64,000 nucleotides of DNA, taken from positions 1 through 64,000 of the forward strand of contig JAFGCO010000036.1 in the NCBI GenBank assembly GCA_016932575.1. Direction: 5' to 3'. Every line of letters starts with the position of its first letter. Position 1 is the first letter of the stretch. Both the position numbers and the translations under genes were made by a program. This stretch comes from a bacterium (GTDB lineage Bacteria; Zhuqueibacterota; QNDG01; JAFGCO01). Shown here piece by piece: positions 46,987-56,038 of this stretch. Under the pieces are notes generated by a model. That model saw only the letters and a list, made by a program, of their open reading frames with translations. It did not search any database and was not told the origin of the DNA.

Positions 46987-47233
46987 AAAGATCTTGACAA
47001 TATTGGCCCTTGACATTCATTAGAATTTTCTGTAAGGTATTTTATCAATTAAAATTGAAATCAACAGAATCGTTCTGGCTGGACGTTTCCCCCTGCTCTA
47101 TTGACAATACAACAGAAATTCTACCTCGCATGTCAGTCATCCATTCTCATCTCTGGCGAACAGCGATTGGCACTCTGCTCTCATCAGGAAATCCGCTAAA
47201 TGATTATAAAAATCAACCATCAGGAGGCATGTC

Positions 47234-50200
47234 ATGAAGAAAAACATCCCCATCTGCCTGGCCATCATTGGTTTTTTATCTCTCAGTTATCAAAATCTCG
47301 CGCAGCAAAACCAGCCGCTGGTTCAAATCGATGTGGATAAGAATGGTCATGTTGAATTCCTCAATCATGCGACCACTCAAAAACAAACCATCCGGAAAAT
47401 CCAGCAATCATCTGATATGGTTTCAGACAACCCGGCCACCCTGGCTTCCGTGGGTGATATGTGGATCATTGCCATGACCTATAACTTTGTGGACCCAAAT
47501 ATCATCATCAATACGACTATCGGATATGATCTCAACATCATACTGGGCAATATTTCTCTGGATTATTACTTATCAGAGAATGCCTCAATAACCACATCCG
47601 ATACGCACATCAAACAAGAATATATCGCCATATTACCCTGCGGCGTAGGAACAACGCAAAAATCGGCAATCATTGACATCAGCCCGTATCAGGGCACATG
47701 GTACGTCGGAGTCCTCCTTGATAAAGCGAATCACTTTGAGGAAACCAATGAGTACAACAATGATTGGGCAGCTCCTAATCCCCTGACCATTTACATAGAC
47801 CTGCAATTTTGTCAGTGGGAAATCAATTATACCTATCCCAATATGCAGCTGCTTGCAGGAATCTATAACAGTGGAACCCTATCATCGGATCAGATATCGC
47901 TTGATGTTTACCTTTCCTTAGACAACACGATACAATCCAATGATACCCATATTGCATTCAGCCTGTATCCTGCCTTGTCTCCGGAGGAACAAATACTAAG
48001 AGAATTCTCAATCGATCTCTCCGGTCATGAGGGATTTGAATGGTTCGTTGGCGGCATCATTGATGAAGACAATGACATCCCGGAGTTGAACGACAACAAT
48101 AATACAACCGATGATCCTGAACCGCTCCCTCTTTTATCAGATTTAACTTACGTTTCATCACATTGCAGCTACAGTTATTCAGATCCGGATTTAACCTTGA
48201 ATAGTCGCATCACCAACTGTGGCAACGTGCCTTCCGGTTCATTCCCTGTGGATTATTATTTATCTCTTGATGACAATATTCGGACCTCGGATCCGCATTT
48301 GGGGTCAACATCGATTCCCGGTTTGGACGTTAATGGACATACCGACAAAACAAAAACATTCAATGTGTCCGCCTATATGGGTTCCAACTGGTATGTGGGT
48401 TTTATTATCAATAAGGATGACACCGAGCCTGAAATCAACGGAGAACCCAATATCTTTTATTTTCAGGACATGATTGTTCTGGATACCTCGAATCCGCTTC
48501 CGGATCTGATCATTTCAGCCCTCCATGTGATTGACAGCGAAGGCCCCCAAATCACATATAAAGCGACTGTGCAGAATACCGGAGGGGCTGTCGTCGATCA
48601 GGATTTTAAAAACCATTTTTACCTGTCCGCCGATCCAGACATCACCGCGTCCGATTATTACGTGAATGACTGGAATGTGTCCCAATCCCTGGATGCCGGT
48701 GAATCAAAACAAAGCTGGGACATTAATTCAACCATCAGCGGCGTGCCGCCAGGTACCTATTATCTGGGAGTAATCGCGGACGGGAACCATGTGATCGCTG
48801 AATCCAATGAAAACAACAACACTGCTTACGCAGCTTCTTCCAGGATTTCCATTGACGGGGGGAGCAGCGGAAGCGAACCTGATTTTATCCTTGAGGTACC
48901 CGTGGCAGGTATCGCGCCGGTCATCGACGGAATCCTGGATCCGGTCTGGACCAGTGTCTGTTCATGGCCTATGGAAAAAATCAGTCTGAACGAAGATGTG
49001 GCACCTGCTGACTGGCTGGATACATTTTCAAGCTTTAAAATGATGTATGATGAAAATAATGTCTACGTATTCATCGAGGCAAATGATGATATTGTCAATA
49101 CCTTAAACGGACTTGCCTGGGAAAACGATGCCTTTGAGCTCTACTTTGACGGGGATAACAGCAAGAATGATCAGGTCACAGGGTATGATGTAAATGACAG
49201 ACAATTAAGATATGTGTACAATCAGACCTCTGAAAACATAGGCAATGCCCCCAATTCCACATGCAGTTTTATCACTACGGATCATGGATACAACTGTGAG
49301 ATTCAAATTCCGGCACAGGATATGACATTTGCTTTAGTTTCTGATCACACATTCGGTTTTGATATCCAGTTTGATGACAATGATACCGGCATCCGCAATC
49401 ATCAGCTGAAATGGTGGTCAGCCAGCAACGATTCATGGCATGACGCCAGCCTCTTCGGCACGGCCCGGACCACTAACTACGTGGCTTCGGATCCCATGCA
49501 AATTCTTCAGGCATCAGGCACACCTGTCATAGACGGTATTGCGGATGAAACCGTCTGGAAGGATATCCCCTGGTTCAGTGACAACACCTTTGTGACCCAG
49601 ACGGACGGAAACCCGCTTTCTCCCCCGTTTGACATCACCCAGGTGAAAAACTGGAACGACTGCCGGTTCAACTGCAAGATGATGTGGCAGGGCAACATGC
49701 TCTATCTATACGCAAATGTATTCGATGATATCATCGACACGGGCCACAACAATTCCTGGATGAATGACGGATTCCAGATTTTCATAGACGGCAACAATGA
49801 CAAAAACGTTTCAGATCCCAATGACGGAGACTTCTCGTTTGTATACAGCACCACACCGACTTCAGACGCGGCATTCGCAGTTACAGGCTCGGGTTATACA
49901 TTTGAGTGTCAGTTGAACCTGAATTCAGAACTCGGTATTGGGATGTATCAGGGTAAATTGATTGGTTTTGAGATTTCGCTCAATGACAATGATGGCGGAG
50001 GCCGCGATTTATGGACCCACTGGTGGTCCAATGATGATATTTCCTGGTCAGATCCCGGCACGCTTGGCACCATTCAATTGGCCGGATCCACCGTGAAGGT
50101 GGATGATCCGGAACATCAACCGGTCGTGCAAACCTGTCACCTGGCTCAGAATATTCCCAATCCATTTAATCCATCAACGACGATTCGATATACAGTGCCG

Positions 50201-50392
50201 AAATCCTGTCATGTGACACTGACGATCTATGATCTGCTCGGTAAAGAGATCGCCACACTGGTGAATGAGACTCAGAGTCCCGGGGAGTATGCTGTTAAAT
50301 GGAACGGACAGAATCATGCAAATGCGATCTATCTGTATCAGATCAAGACCGGAGATTACATTGAAACGAAAAAGATGATTCTGCAAAAATAA
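47234..50392 (+). CDS. Secreted CARDB / CBM9 protein, T9SS tail (paralog B)
   Basis: 1052 residues. Signal peptide (LAIIGFLSLSYQNLAQ) with AGGAGG upstream. Four CARDB-like domains (about 55-190, 190-300, 300-415, 420-540), three with a DYYLS or DVYLS string; the fourth is the closest to that of paralog A. Two CBM9-like domains follow (about 553-752 and 760-950), with WENDAFELYFDGDN and MNDGFQIFIDGNND, then the sorting tail (IPNPFNPSTTIRYTVP...KKMILQK). The CARDB array looks like a stalk holding the binding domains away from the surface. The shared C-terminal half with the protein at 39039 points to duplication and differentiation of the N-terminus. Confidence 0.82.
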   Translation: MKKNIPICLAIIGFLSLSYQNLAQQNQPLVQIDVDKNGHVEFLNHATTQKQTIRKIQQSSDMVSDNPATLASVGDMWIIAMTYNFVDPNIIINTTIGYDLNIILGNISLDYYLSENASITTSDTHIKQEYIAILPCGVGTTQKSAIIDISPYQGTWYVGVLLDKANHFEETNEYNNDWAAPNPLTIYIDLQFCQWEINYTYPNMQLLAGIYNSGTLSSDQISLDVYLSLDNTIQSNDTHIAFSLYPALSPEEQILREFSIDLSGHEGFEWFVGGIIDEDNDIPELNDNNNTTDDPEPLPLLSDLTYVSSHCSYSYSDPDLTLNSRITNCGNVPSGSFPVDYYLSLDDNIRTSDPHLGSTSIPGLDVNGHTDKTKTFNVSAYMGSNWYVGFIINKDDTEPEINGEPNIFYFQDMIVLDTSNPLPDLIISALHVIDSEGPQITYKATVQNTGGAVVDQDFKNHFYLSADPDITASDYYVNDWNVSQSLDAGESKQSWDINSTISGVPPGTYYLGVIADGNHVIAESNENNNTAYAASSRISIDGGSSGSEPDFILEVPVAGIAPVIDGILDPVWTSVCSWPMEKISLNEDVAPADWLDTFSSFKMMYDENNVYVFIEANDDIVNTLNGLAWENDAFELYFDGDNSKNDQVTGYDVNDRQLRYVYNQTSENIGNAPNSTCSFITTDHGYNCEIQIPAQDMTFALVSDHTFGFDIQFDDNDTGIRNHQLKWWSASNDSWHDASLFGTARTTNYVASDPMQILQASGTPVIDGIADETVWKDIPWFSDNTFVTQTDGNPLSPPFDITQVKNWNDCRFNCKMMWQGNMLYLYANVFDDIIDTGHNNSWMNDGFQIFIDGNNDKNVSDPNDGDFSFVYSTTPTSDAAFAVTGSGYTFECQLNLNSELGIGMYQGKLIGFEISLNDNDGGGRDLWTHWWSNDDISWSDPGTLGTIQLAGSTVKVDDPEHQPVVQTCHLAQNIPNPFNPSTTIRYTVPKSCHVTLTIYDLLGKEIATLVNETQSPGEYAVKWNGQNHANAIYLYQIKTGDYIETKKMILQK

Positions 50393-50423
50393 ATCAGTAA
50401 AATCACAGTCCGAGAGAATTCTC

Positions 50424-50595
50424 AAACCTGCCGGGTTTTGAAAACCCGGCAGGTTTTTCAGTACTCTCTCCTGCTCCTGATTCCAATGATGTCATCCCGA
50501 GCCCTTCGACAAGCTCAGGACAGGCTCCGCCGGTTTCCCTACTAAAACATCCGGCGGGTAAAGATCTGTAATCTGCACTGGGGTTCGAATCCGTC
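50424..50595. repeat. Long intergenic repeat, copy R1 (hairpin plus degenerate tail)
   Basis: Starts with a near-perfect hairpin, stem AAACCTGCCGGG / CCCGGCAGGTTT, which ends in TTTTT and can terminate the gene before it. Then come CTCTCTCCTGCTCCTGAT, GATGTCATCCCGAG and CTTCGACAAGCTCAGGACAG. It ends in AGATCTGTAATCTGCACTGG, which corresponds to the GATCTGTGATCTGAACTGAG of R2 and R3. R1 is shorter and more diverged. The rest of the gap to 50838 is AT-rich with nothing I recognise. Confidence 0.75.
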
Positions 50596-50838
50596 AATCT
50601 GTTTATTACACGCACATATGATCTATACAAATCAAACGCTTCTCTTTCAGGGATATGGCAGCATGATTATGATCTTATAAGCTATTTTTACCATCCATTC
50701 CTTCTCATCTGCTGCCCTCTGATTGCAGGCATCTTATACCGAAAACCAGTTGCATTTTTATTCGCATTTTTGTAACATAATCACACCCGATTTTGATTTT
50801 AATCTAATCAAGAACTTAGATAATCAGGAAAACTTATT

Positions 50839-51804
50839 ATGATCTCAAAGAAATCATCTTTCATCATCAGCGCAATCTGTATCATTTTATTGTGTACAAT
50901 TTTATTATTCATCAACAGCTGCGGTCCCATCGATTCAATGATGGCCAAATCCCTGATTTACCCCAGGCGTCAGCCTCTGGTGAAAAATCCTGCGGACTAC
51001 GGCATGCCGTATGAAGACGTTGAATTCATCACGCAGGACAGTGTGACCCTCAAAGCCTGGTGGATTCCCGGCGACGATGAAAAAATCATTGTCATGACCC
51101 ATCCCATGCCGTTTACCCGGTATGGATTCTCCCCGAAACATCAGGGATTTTTCAAAGTGACAAAACTTGAAGTGGAACTCTTGAAAACAGTGAGGCATCT
51201 GCATGATCAAGGATACAATGTGCTGACATTTGATTTCAGAAACCACGGCGAAAGCGCCGAGGGCGATGGCGGTGTATGCTGCGTGGGATTGAACGAATGG
51301 CAGGATGTGGCCGGTGCCCTGGATTATATCGCCGGACAGCCGGACCTGAGTTCTATGCCGGTTGCGTTCGTCAGCCACTGCATGGGCGCGAACGCGACCA
51401 TCATCGCCATGAGCAAAGCAAGTGATAAGTTTGCGAATGTCAAATGCCTGGTGGCGGTTCAGCCGGTTTCCATGGATGTCCTGGTCCCCTGCATGATTCA
51501 AGACAAGTATCCCCTGTTTTCATCCCGCGTGAACGCCATCAATAAAAAAGTGATGCACTATACCGGACACACCCTGGATGAAATGTCGCCGGAAAATTAT
51601 GTCGGGGACATCCGGGTGCCGGTCCTTTATGTTCAGGTGAAAAACGATCCATGGACCCGCCCGTCGGATATTCAGAGCATCTTTGATAAGACACACGAAC
51701 CCAAAAAGCTGCTTTGGATCGAGGGCAATGAACGGTTTGACGGGTATAACTATTTCGGTGACCATCCGGAAAAATTACTTCAGTTTTTGGATTCGAATTT
51801 TTGA
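50839..51804 (+). CDS. Alpha/beta hydrolase with Cys in the nucleophile position
   Basis: 321 residues. An N-terminal membrane segment ends at a possible lipobox Cys28 (LLFINSCGP). The fold is clear: WIPGDDEKIIVMTHPMP, LTFDFRNHGESAEGDGG and VAFVSHCMGAN. The nucleophile elbow is normally GxSxG (often GHSMGG); here it reads S-H-C-M-G, so Cys181 replaces Ser. Asp270 (QVKNDPW) and His309 (FGDHPEK) complete a possible Cys-Asp-His triad. A Cys nucleophile is known from dienelactone hydrolase but is rare elsewhere in the fold. AGGAAAA precedes the start. It is flanked by repeat copies R1 and R2, so it looks like a single-gene unit. Confidence 0.82.
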   Translation: MISKKSSFIISAICIILLCTILLFINSCGPIDSMMAKSLIYPRRQPLVKNPADYGMPYEDVEFITQDSVTLKAWWIPGDDEKIIVMTHPMPFTRYGFSPKHQGFFKVTKLEVELLKTVRHLHDQGYNVLTFDFRNHGESAEGDGGVCCVGLNEWQDVAGALDYIAGQPDLSSMPVAFVSHCMGANATIIAMSKASDKFANVKCLVAVQPVSMDVLVPCMIQDKYPLFSSRVNAINKKVMHYTGHTLDEMSPENYVGDIRVPVLYVQVKNDPWTRPSDIQSIFDKTHEPKKLLWIEGNERFDGYNYFGDHPEKLLQFLDSNF

Positions 51805-51855
51805 TATGATGATGGGTGCGTCTTAATAAAACCAGGTATTAATGAGAAAATTTTT

Positions 51856-52225
51856 AAACCTGCCGGGTTTCTAAAACCTGGCAGGTTTTTCAGCACTCTC
51901 TCCTGCTCCTGATCCCAATGATGTCATCCCGAGTCCTTCGACAAGCTCAGGACAGGCTCCGCCGAGGGATCTGTGATCTGAACTGAGGTTCAAATCCACC
52001 CATTTGATTATTGATTCCTGTTTCTTGATTTTTGATTCTTTCTCTCTCCGTTTCTCCCCTTCTCCGTTTCACCGTCTCAGCCTCTCGACCAACGATTCTA
52101 CGACTCTATGACTCAAGGATCCTATATCCATTATATCCCCTATTTCTCCTTGATTCTTTGTATCTGCAGATCACAGGTCTCTCTCCGCCGGCAAACGGAT
52201 CTAGACGACCGCTTTTTTTGATTGT
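51856..52225. repeat. Long intergenic repeat, copy R2
   Basis: Hairpin AAACCTGCCGGGTTT / AAACCTGGCAGGTTT ending in TTTTT, then the CTTCGACAAGCTCAGGACAG block, GATCTGTGATCTGAACTGAG, a TC-rich block (about 52010-52120, CTACGACTCTATGACTCAAG), TATCTGCAGATCACAGG and an arm-like CCGCCGGC...CGGATC stretch. It lines up over some 350 bp with R3 and shares its first 170 bp with R1. No coding potential. The 230 bp from here to the next start are AT-rich with no recognised element. Confidence 0.8.
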
Positions 52226-52455
52226 CATTCCAAGCGAACAATCTGAACCTGCAATTTACAGATCTTTCCCTTATCCTTATCTTGCCAAGCCGAATGGAGA
52301 AATACCATAAAAAAGTTTTTTCCCGCGGCAAATTTATATTGATCATTTTAACACTGACAATTATATTAAAATGGAAAGTGAATTTTACAAAGACAGATCC
52401 GTTGATTTGGATTCACCGAATAACAGAATCGCGTTCTTTATTAAGGAGGAGACTC

Positions 52456-55449
52456 ATGTTTAATCAATCTCATTGCAATAGCCTGTCTCTCTGGCTCTCC
52501 ATAACTGCTCTTTTAATCCTCCAGACACCGGGTTTAACAAATTCCTGGACGTATTCTGACCTGAAAGGCTTAGATCCTTGGGGAGACGCTGCCGTGGAAT
52601 ATGCTGATCTGATTGCAGTTTATGGCAGGCGAAGCCCGGAAGGATTCGCTTTTCGTGCCGACCTCATGAATCTGAAAACAGGTCCGGAAGACCTGCTTTT
52701 TATTGCAATTGGCTTTACTGAAGGAGGGCGGAAAGATTATTCCCGGAAGAATCACGCTCTTGAATTTGATATCGCATGGGATCTGTTAATCAGATTCTCA
52801 CTGAACGGGGACAATACATTAATGGATACGAACTTTCAGGAGCTGCCCCAACACATCCTGGAAGCAGCGCTGAATTCCAGACTCGATTTTGTCTTTATGG
52901 ATATTGATTCAGCCCTTTTCCAGAATATGGACGGCTTATGGCAGATCCAGGCGTCAACCCTGAATAAAGATGGCAACAGTCTGCTGGATAAAACAAAAGT
53001 CTTCTCGTCCCTCGATTCAGCGGGCCTGGGCAAACTGGTTCTGACCGTATCGAACGTTTTTACAGGATATGGTCCCCATGCGGTGAGCTGGTATGACGGA
53101 TTCGGCATCCGCTCCTGGGAGCGTCCCGGTGAACGGCGGGGATTTAAATATCTTCTGGATTCTTTTGAAAATCACAATATCCCCATGGTCCTTGGTGACA
53201 TGCGGCTGGAGACTTTTCCTGCCAATGAGTATCTGGAAATAAACGACCGGATTCGGCAGCTTCATAATAATGGGCTGTGCGATCCCCTTTCCACCTTGAC
53301 TTACGGTCATTTCATGTGCTGGCAGCCTGAAGATGTCAACACAAAAGCCCTGGAAATGATGGCCGAGCTGCGTGACCGTATGAATCTCCCGGTTTCGGAT
53401 ATTTTCTTTCCCTATGAATCGATGCTGACCGCCGGAGATGTGAAGACCATTTCCGATGCCGGATATTCGGCCATCTACGGACTGGACCAGTACCGTTACT
53501 GGTTCGGCTGGCTGGATGACTGGAGTGATATCACGGCTGTGAGGGAAAGCATTGAATCATTAAGAAAAATTCACCGGATCAACGGAATTGATTTTTTCTT
53601 TCACACTTCGATAAATAACTATCAGGGATTTTTGACGGATGAAAGATGGGAAACCATAGACTGGAATACCTGGAGTGAATATGCCATGTATGAAGGCACA
53701 GATGAAGGCCTGCACCTCTGGTGGCGGCGTATCCTGCTGGATATGGCACTGGATCCGGATCAGGAACAGTTTTTCACCCTGGGGACAGATTTACTGCTGA
53801 CTCCCTGGCTCTACCCTGACGTGATCGAGTGGAACATCGCCTGGATTGCGGCTCATCCCTGGATCGAGGCGGTCACCTTTACTGGTCTTTTAACCCGCGG
53901 CTGGGAAGTGATTGATCACGGCGACCTGGGTCTGAGTGACGATGAGCTTTTAATTCGATATGCTCCTCAGGGAGACATGCACTACAACGCTTACTTTCCA
54001 TGGTTTTATCATGGCGGTGTATCGGATGGTCACTCGCCGAATATTCCGGCGGGGACCGCCATCGAAGCGTATTCCGATTTTGTTCCCTATCTCCGGGAGG
54101 GAGAAAAAATTCCCTCCGGCCGGATGATGGGCGATGACAATACGCCTGAATCACTGATTGACGAAACTCTGAATCATCTTCGTGCGGCGCCGGACAATGC
54201 CGTTACAGACCTGGCCTGGCTGGCGTGGTTTCTTGGAATAGCCGAACAGACGTTTCACGCCCAGACGAACTATGCCGGGGGCGAGGAAGCAGGCAATGAC
54301 TGGGGAGGTCAATTCCTGCATCCGGCGGCCAGACTGCGTGCCAATTATATCAACCAGATCAATAAATTGACAACCGCCGCGGCATGGGCAGATTCAGCGG
54401 CTTCGGGGACGCTACCATCATCCTCTCAATACCGGGCGGGTGATTATGATCTTGACGGCGAAGATGAAGCCGTGATTTATAATGATCAGGTCTGGTGCCT
54501 GTTTGAAAACGACGGAGGGCGCCTGGAGTACGCATTTTCATGGTCCGGGACCGGGGGCCCTGTCCAGCTCGTCGCTCCCACGCATCAGCATCAGCTTATC
54601 TTTGACGGTCTGGGCCGTAACTATGAATCCGGTGAAATTTCGGCCCTCCAGACATGGAACCGTGCTGCAGACGGGTGTTTTGTCGAGGATTTTTCTTACC
54701 CGGTTTACACCATGGATGTTCAGAATGATCAGTTAATTGCAGCCTCGCCTGACGGCTCCGTTCAGAAAACCATCACACTGGAAGGATCACAGGTACATGC
54801 CGACTATGAACTCCATGGCATTTCGCAGGTGAATCCGGGATTCGGTTTTACTGTGAATCTGATGCAGACATACAGTCCTGACTGGCCTCAGCTTTTCCAA
54901 AAGATTGAAGAAACTGATCAGGTCGGCTGGCAGTGTACTGCCGGCGGACAGGTGACTGTCGATCTGTCTGATCCGAATGTCGGATTGATTTCCATGGACG
55001 CCTTCAGTGATTCACCCGCCAATCAGGAAATGCAGGAGCGGATTTCTTATGACGACTACCCGAACGGTCACTGGTTTAATTTTCCTTATCATACCATCTC
55101 CACCATTGGGGTGAGTCCTTTCCGAATCACCCTTTCATTCTCAGCCGGTTCAAGTGTCTCTGTGGATGATCAGGGCAGAATACCTGAAAATTTCATGATG
55201 GCTGAAGCCTTTCCCAATCCCTTCAATCCGTTCACAACCATCCGATATACAGTACCTAAGGTCTGCCATGTGAACCTGATCATTTATGATCTTCTTGGCA
55301 GAGAGATCACAACACTGGTGAATGAGATTAAAACGCCTGGCAAGTATCTGGTGAAGTGGAATGGACAAAACCGTGCGGCAGGCATTTATCTGGCCCATCT
55401 GACCGCCGGAGAGTTTACAAACACGAAAAAGCTGATTTTGCAGAAATAA
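52456..55449 (+). CDS. Large secreted GH57-like protein, T9SS tail
   Basis: 997 residues from ATG 52456, which has AAGGAGG upstream and begins a signal peptide; earlier in-frame ATGs have no ribosome binding site. Residues about 20-200 form a beta-rich domain. Residues about 210-600 look like a GH57/polysaccharide-deacetylase-type barrel (ENHNIPMVLGDMRL, DIFFPYESMLTAGDVKTI, AIYGLDQYRYWFGW). Residues near 655 (AGDYDLDGEDEAVIYND) and GGRLEYAFSW recall the beta-sandwich that follows the GH57 barrel in amylopullulanases. Catalytic Glu and Asp cannot be assigned safely; Glu in FFPYESMLT is one candidate. Sorting tail at 913-997 (FPNPFNPFTTIRYTVP). Flanked by repeat copies R2 and R3. GH57 assignment is tentative. 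Confidence 0.62.
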   Translation: MFNQSHCNSLSLWLSITALLILQTPGLTNSWTYSDLKGLDPWGDAAVEYADLIAVYGRRSPEGFAFRADLMNLKTGPEDLLFIAIGFTEGGRKDYSRKNHALEFDIAWDLLIRFSLNGDNTLMDTNFQELPQHILEAALNSRLDFVFMDIDSALFQNMDGLWQIQASTLNKDGNSLLDKTKVFSSLDSAGLGKLVLTVSNVFTGYGPHAVSWYDGFGIRSWERPGERRGFKYLLDSFENHNIPMVLGDMRLETFPANEYLEINDRIRQLHNNGLCDPLSTLTYGHFMCWQPEDVNTKALEMMAELRDRMNLPVSDIFFPYESMLTAGDVKTISDAGYSAIYGLDQYRYWFGWLDDWSDITAVRESIESLRKIHRINGIDFFFHTSINNYQGFLTDERWETIDWNTWSEYAMYEGTDEGLHLWWRRILLDMALDPDQEQFFTLGTDLLLTPWLYPDVIEWNIAWIAAHPWIEAVTFTGLLTRGWEVIDHGDLGLSDDELLIRYAPQGDMHYNAYFPWFYHGGVSDGHSPNIPAGTAIEAYSDFVPYLREGEKIPSGRMMGDDNTPESLIDETLNHLRAAPDNAVTDLAWLAWFLGIAEQTFHAQTNYAGGEEAGNDWGGQFLHPAARLRANYINQINKLTTAAAWADSAASGTLPSSSQYRAGDYDLDGEDEAVIYNDQVWCLFENDGGRLEYAFSWSGTGGPVQLVAPTHQHQLIFDGLGRNYESGEISALQTWNRAADGCFVEDFSYPVYTMDVQNDQLIAASPDGSVQKTITLEGSQVHADYELHGISQVNPGFGFTVNLMQTYSPDWPQLFQKIEETDQVGWQCTAGGQVTVDLSDPNVGLISMDAFSDSPANQEMQERISYDDYPNGHWFNFPYHTISTIGVSPFRITLSFSAGSSVSVDDQGRIPENFMMAEAFPNPFNPFTTIRYTVPKVCHVNLIIYDLLGREITTLVNEIKTPGKYLVKWNGQNRAAGIYLAHLTAGEFTNTKKLILQK

Positions 55450-55474
55450 AAGAGAAGAATCAAAGACCAATTTG

Positions 55475-55825
55475 CAAACCCGCCAGGTCTCGAAGACCTG
55501 GCGGGTTTGTCTGTGCTCTCTCTTACCATAATCCCAATTCTGTCATCCCGCGCCCTTCGACAATCTCAGGACAGGCTCTGCCGATGGATCTGTGATCTGA
55601 ACTGAGGTTCAAATCCACCCATTTGATTATTGATTCCTGTTTCTTGATTCTTTCTCTCTCCGTTTCACCGTCTCAGCCTCTCGACCAATGACTCTACGAC
55701 TCTATGACTCAAGAACCCTATTTCCCTTATATCCCCTATTTCCCCTTGATTCTTTGTATCTGCAGATTACAGCTCTTGATCCACCAGCTGGCGGATCAAG
55801 ACGACAGCATTTTTCTTTTATCATT
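55475..55825. repeat. Long intergenic repeat, copy R3
   Basis: Opens with a 16-bp perfect stem (55475-55490 / 55494-55509), CAAACCCGCCAGGTCT, but without a T-run. The CTTCGACAATCTCAGGACAG block, GATCTGTGATCTGAACTGAG, the TC-rich block (about 55625-55715) and TATCTGCAGATTACAG follow in the same order as in R2. Near the end lies a 26-bp palindrome CTTGATCCACCAGCTGGCGG plus ATCAAG (55775-55800), mismatched only at one central pair. Confidence 0.8.
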
Positions 55826-55933
55826 ATTCCCTTGTTTTCCGTGAATCACTGAACGGTCACAACTGATCTTAAAAGTCACTTCACCTTCCCCAGACAATTT
55901 TTACAAAAAAGTCAAAAATGCCTTAAAAATCCC

Positions 55934-55962
55934 TTGACAAATAAAATTCCTTTTTGTATAAT
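55934..55962 (+). promoter_or_regulatory. Consensus sigma70 promoter of the LacI-type gene
   Basis: TTGACA (55934-55939), 17-nt spacer, TATAAT (55957-55962). Both boxes are perfect. The start of transcription should be near 55969, so the operator at 55971 overlaps it. This excludes the in-frame codon at 55934 as the start of the regulator. Confidence 0.9.
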
Positions 55963-55970
55963 GGAACTGT

Positions 55971-55984
55971 TGGAAGCGCTTCCA
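55971..55984. promoter_or_regulatory. LacI-family operator O1
   Basis: TGGAAGCGCTTCCA, a perfect 14-bp palindrome with the central CG typical of LacI/GalR sites, immediately downstream of the -10 box. Occupancy would block initiation or escape. Confidence 0.85.
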
Positions 55985-56011
55985 GAACTTCCATTTTTTT
56001 TGATCATTATA

Positions 56012-56025
56012 TGGAAGGGCTTCCA
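56012..56025. promoter_or_regulatory. LacI-family operator O2
   Basis: TGGAAGGGCTTCCA: same half-sites as O1 with GG instead of CG in the centre. O1 and O2 centres are 41 bp apart, close to four helical turns, which would suit a bridged repressor tetramer. An extra half-site CTTCCA lies between them (55988-55993). O2 directly precedes the Shine-Dalgarno sequence. Confidence 0.7.
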
Positions 56026-56038
56026 TGAAGAGGATTTT

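Noticed and set aside
46994-47043. Two TTGACA boxes 16 bp apart before paralog B
   Set aside because: Neither has a reasonable -10 box at 16-18 bp, so I do not call a promoter.
50577-50597. GGGGTTCGAATCCGTC, which looks like a tRNA T-arm
   Set aside because: No acceptor, D or anticodon arms can be folded around it, and the other repeat copies have diverged versions (GAGGTTCAAATCCACC). It is part of the dispersed repeat.
55775-55800. 26-bp palindrome as a regulator site for the LacI-type gene
   Set aside because: It is part of repeat R3 and has a partial counterpart in R2, so it is better read as repeat structure; the real operators lie 170-250 bp downstream.
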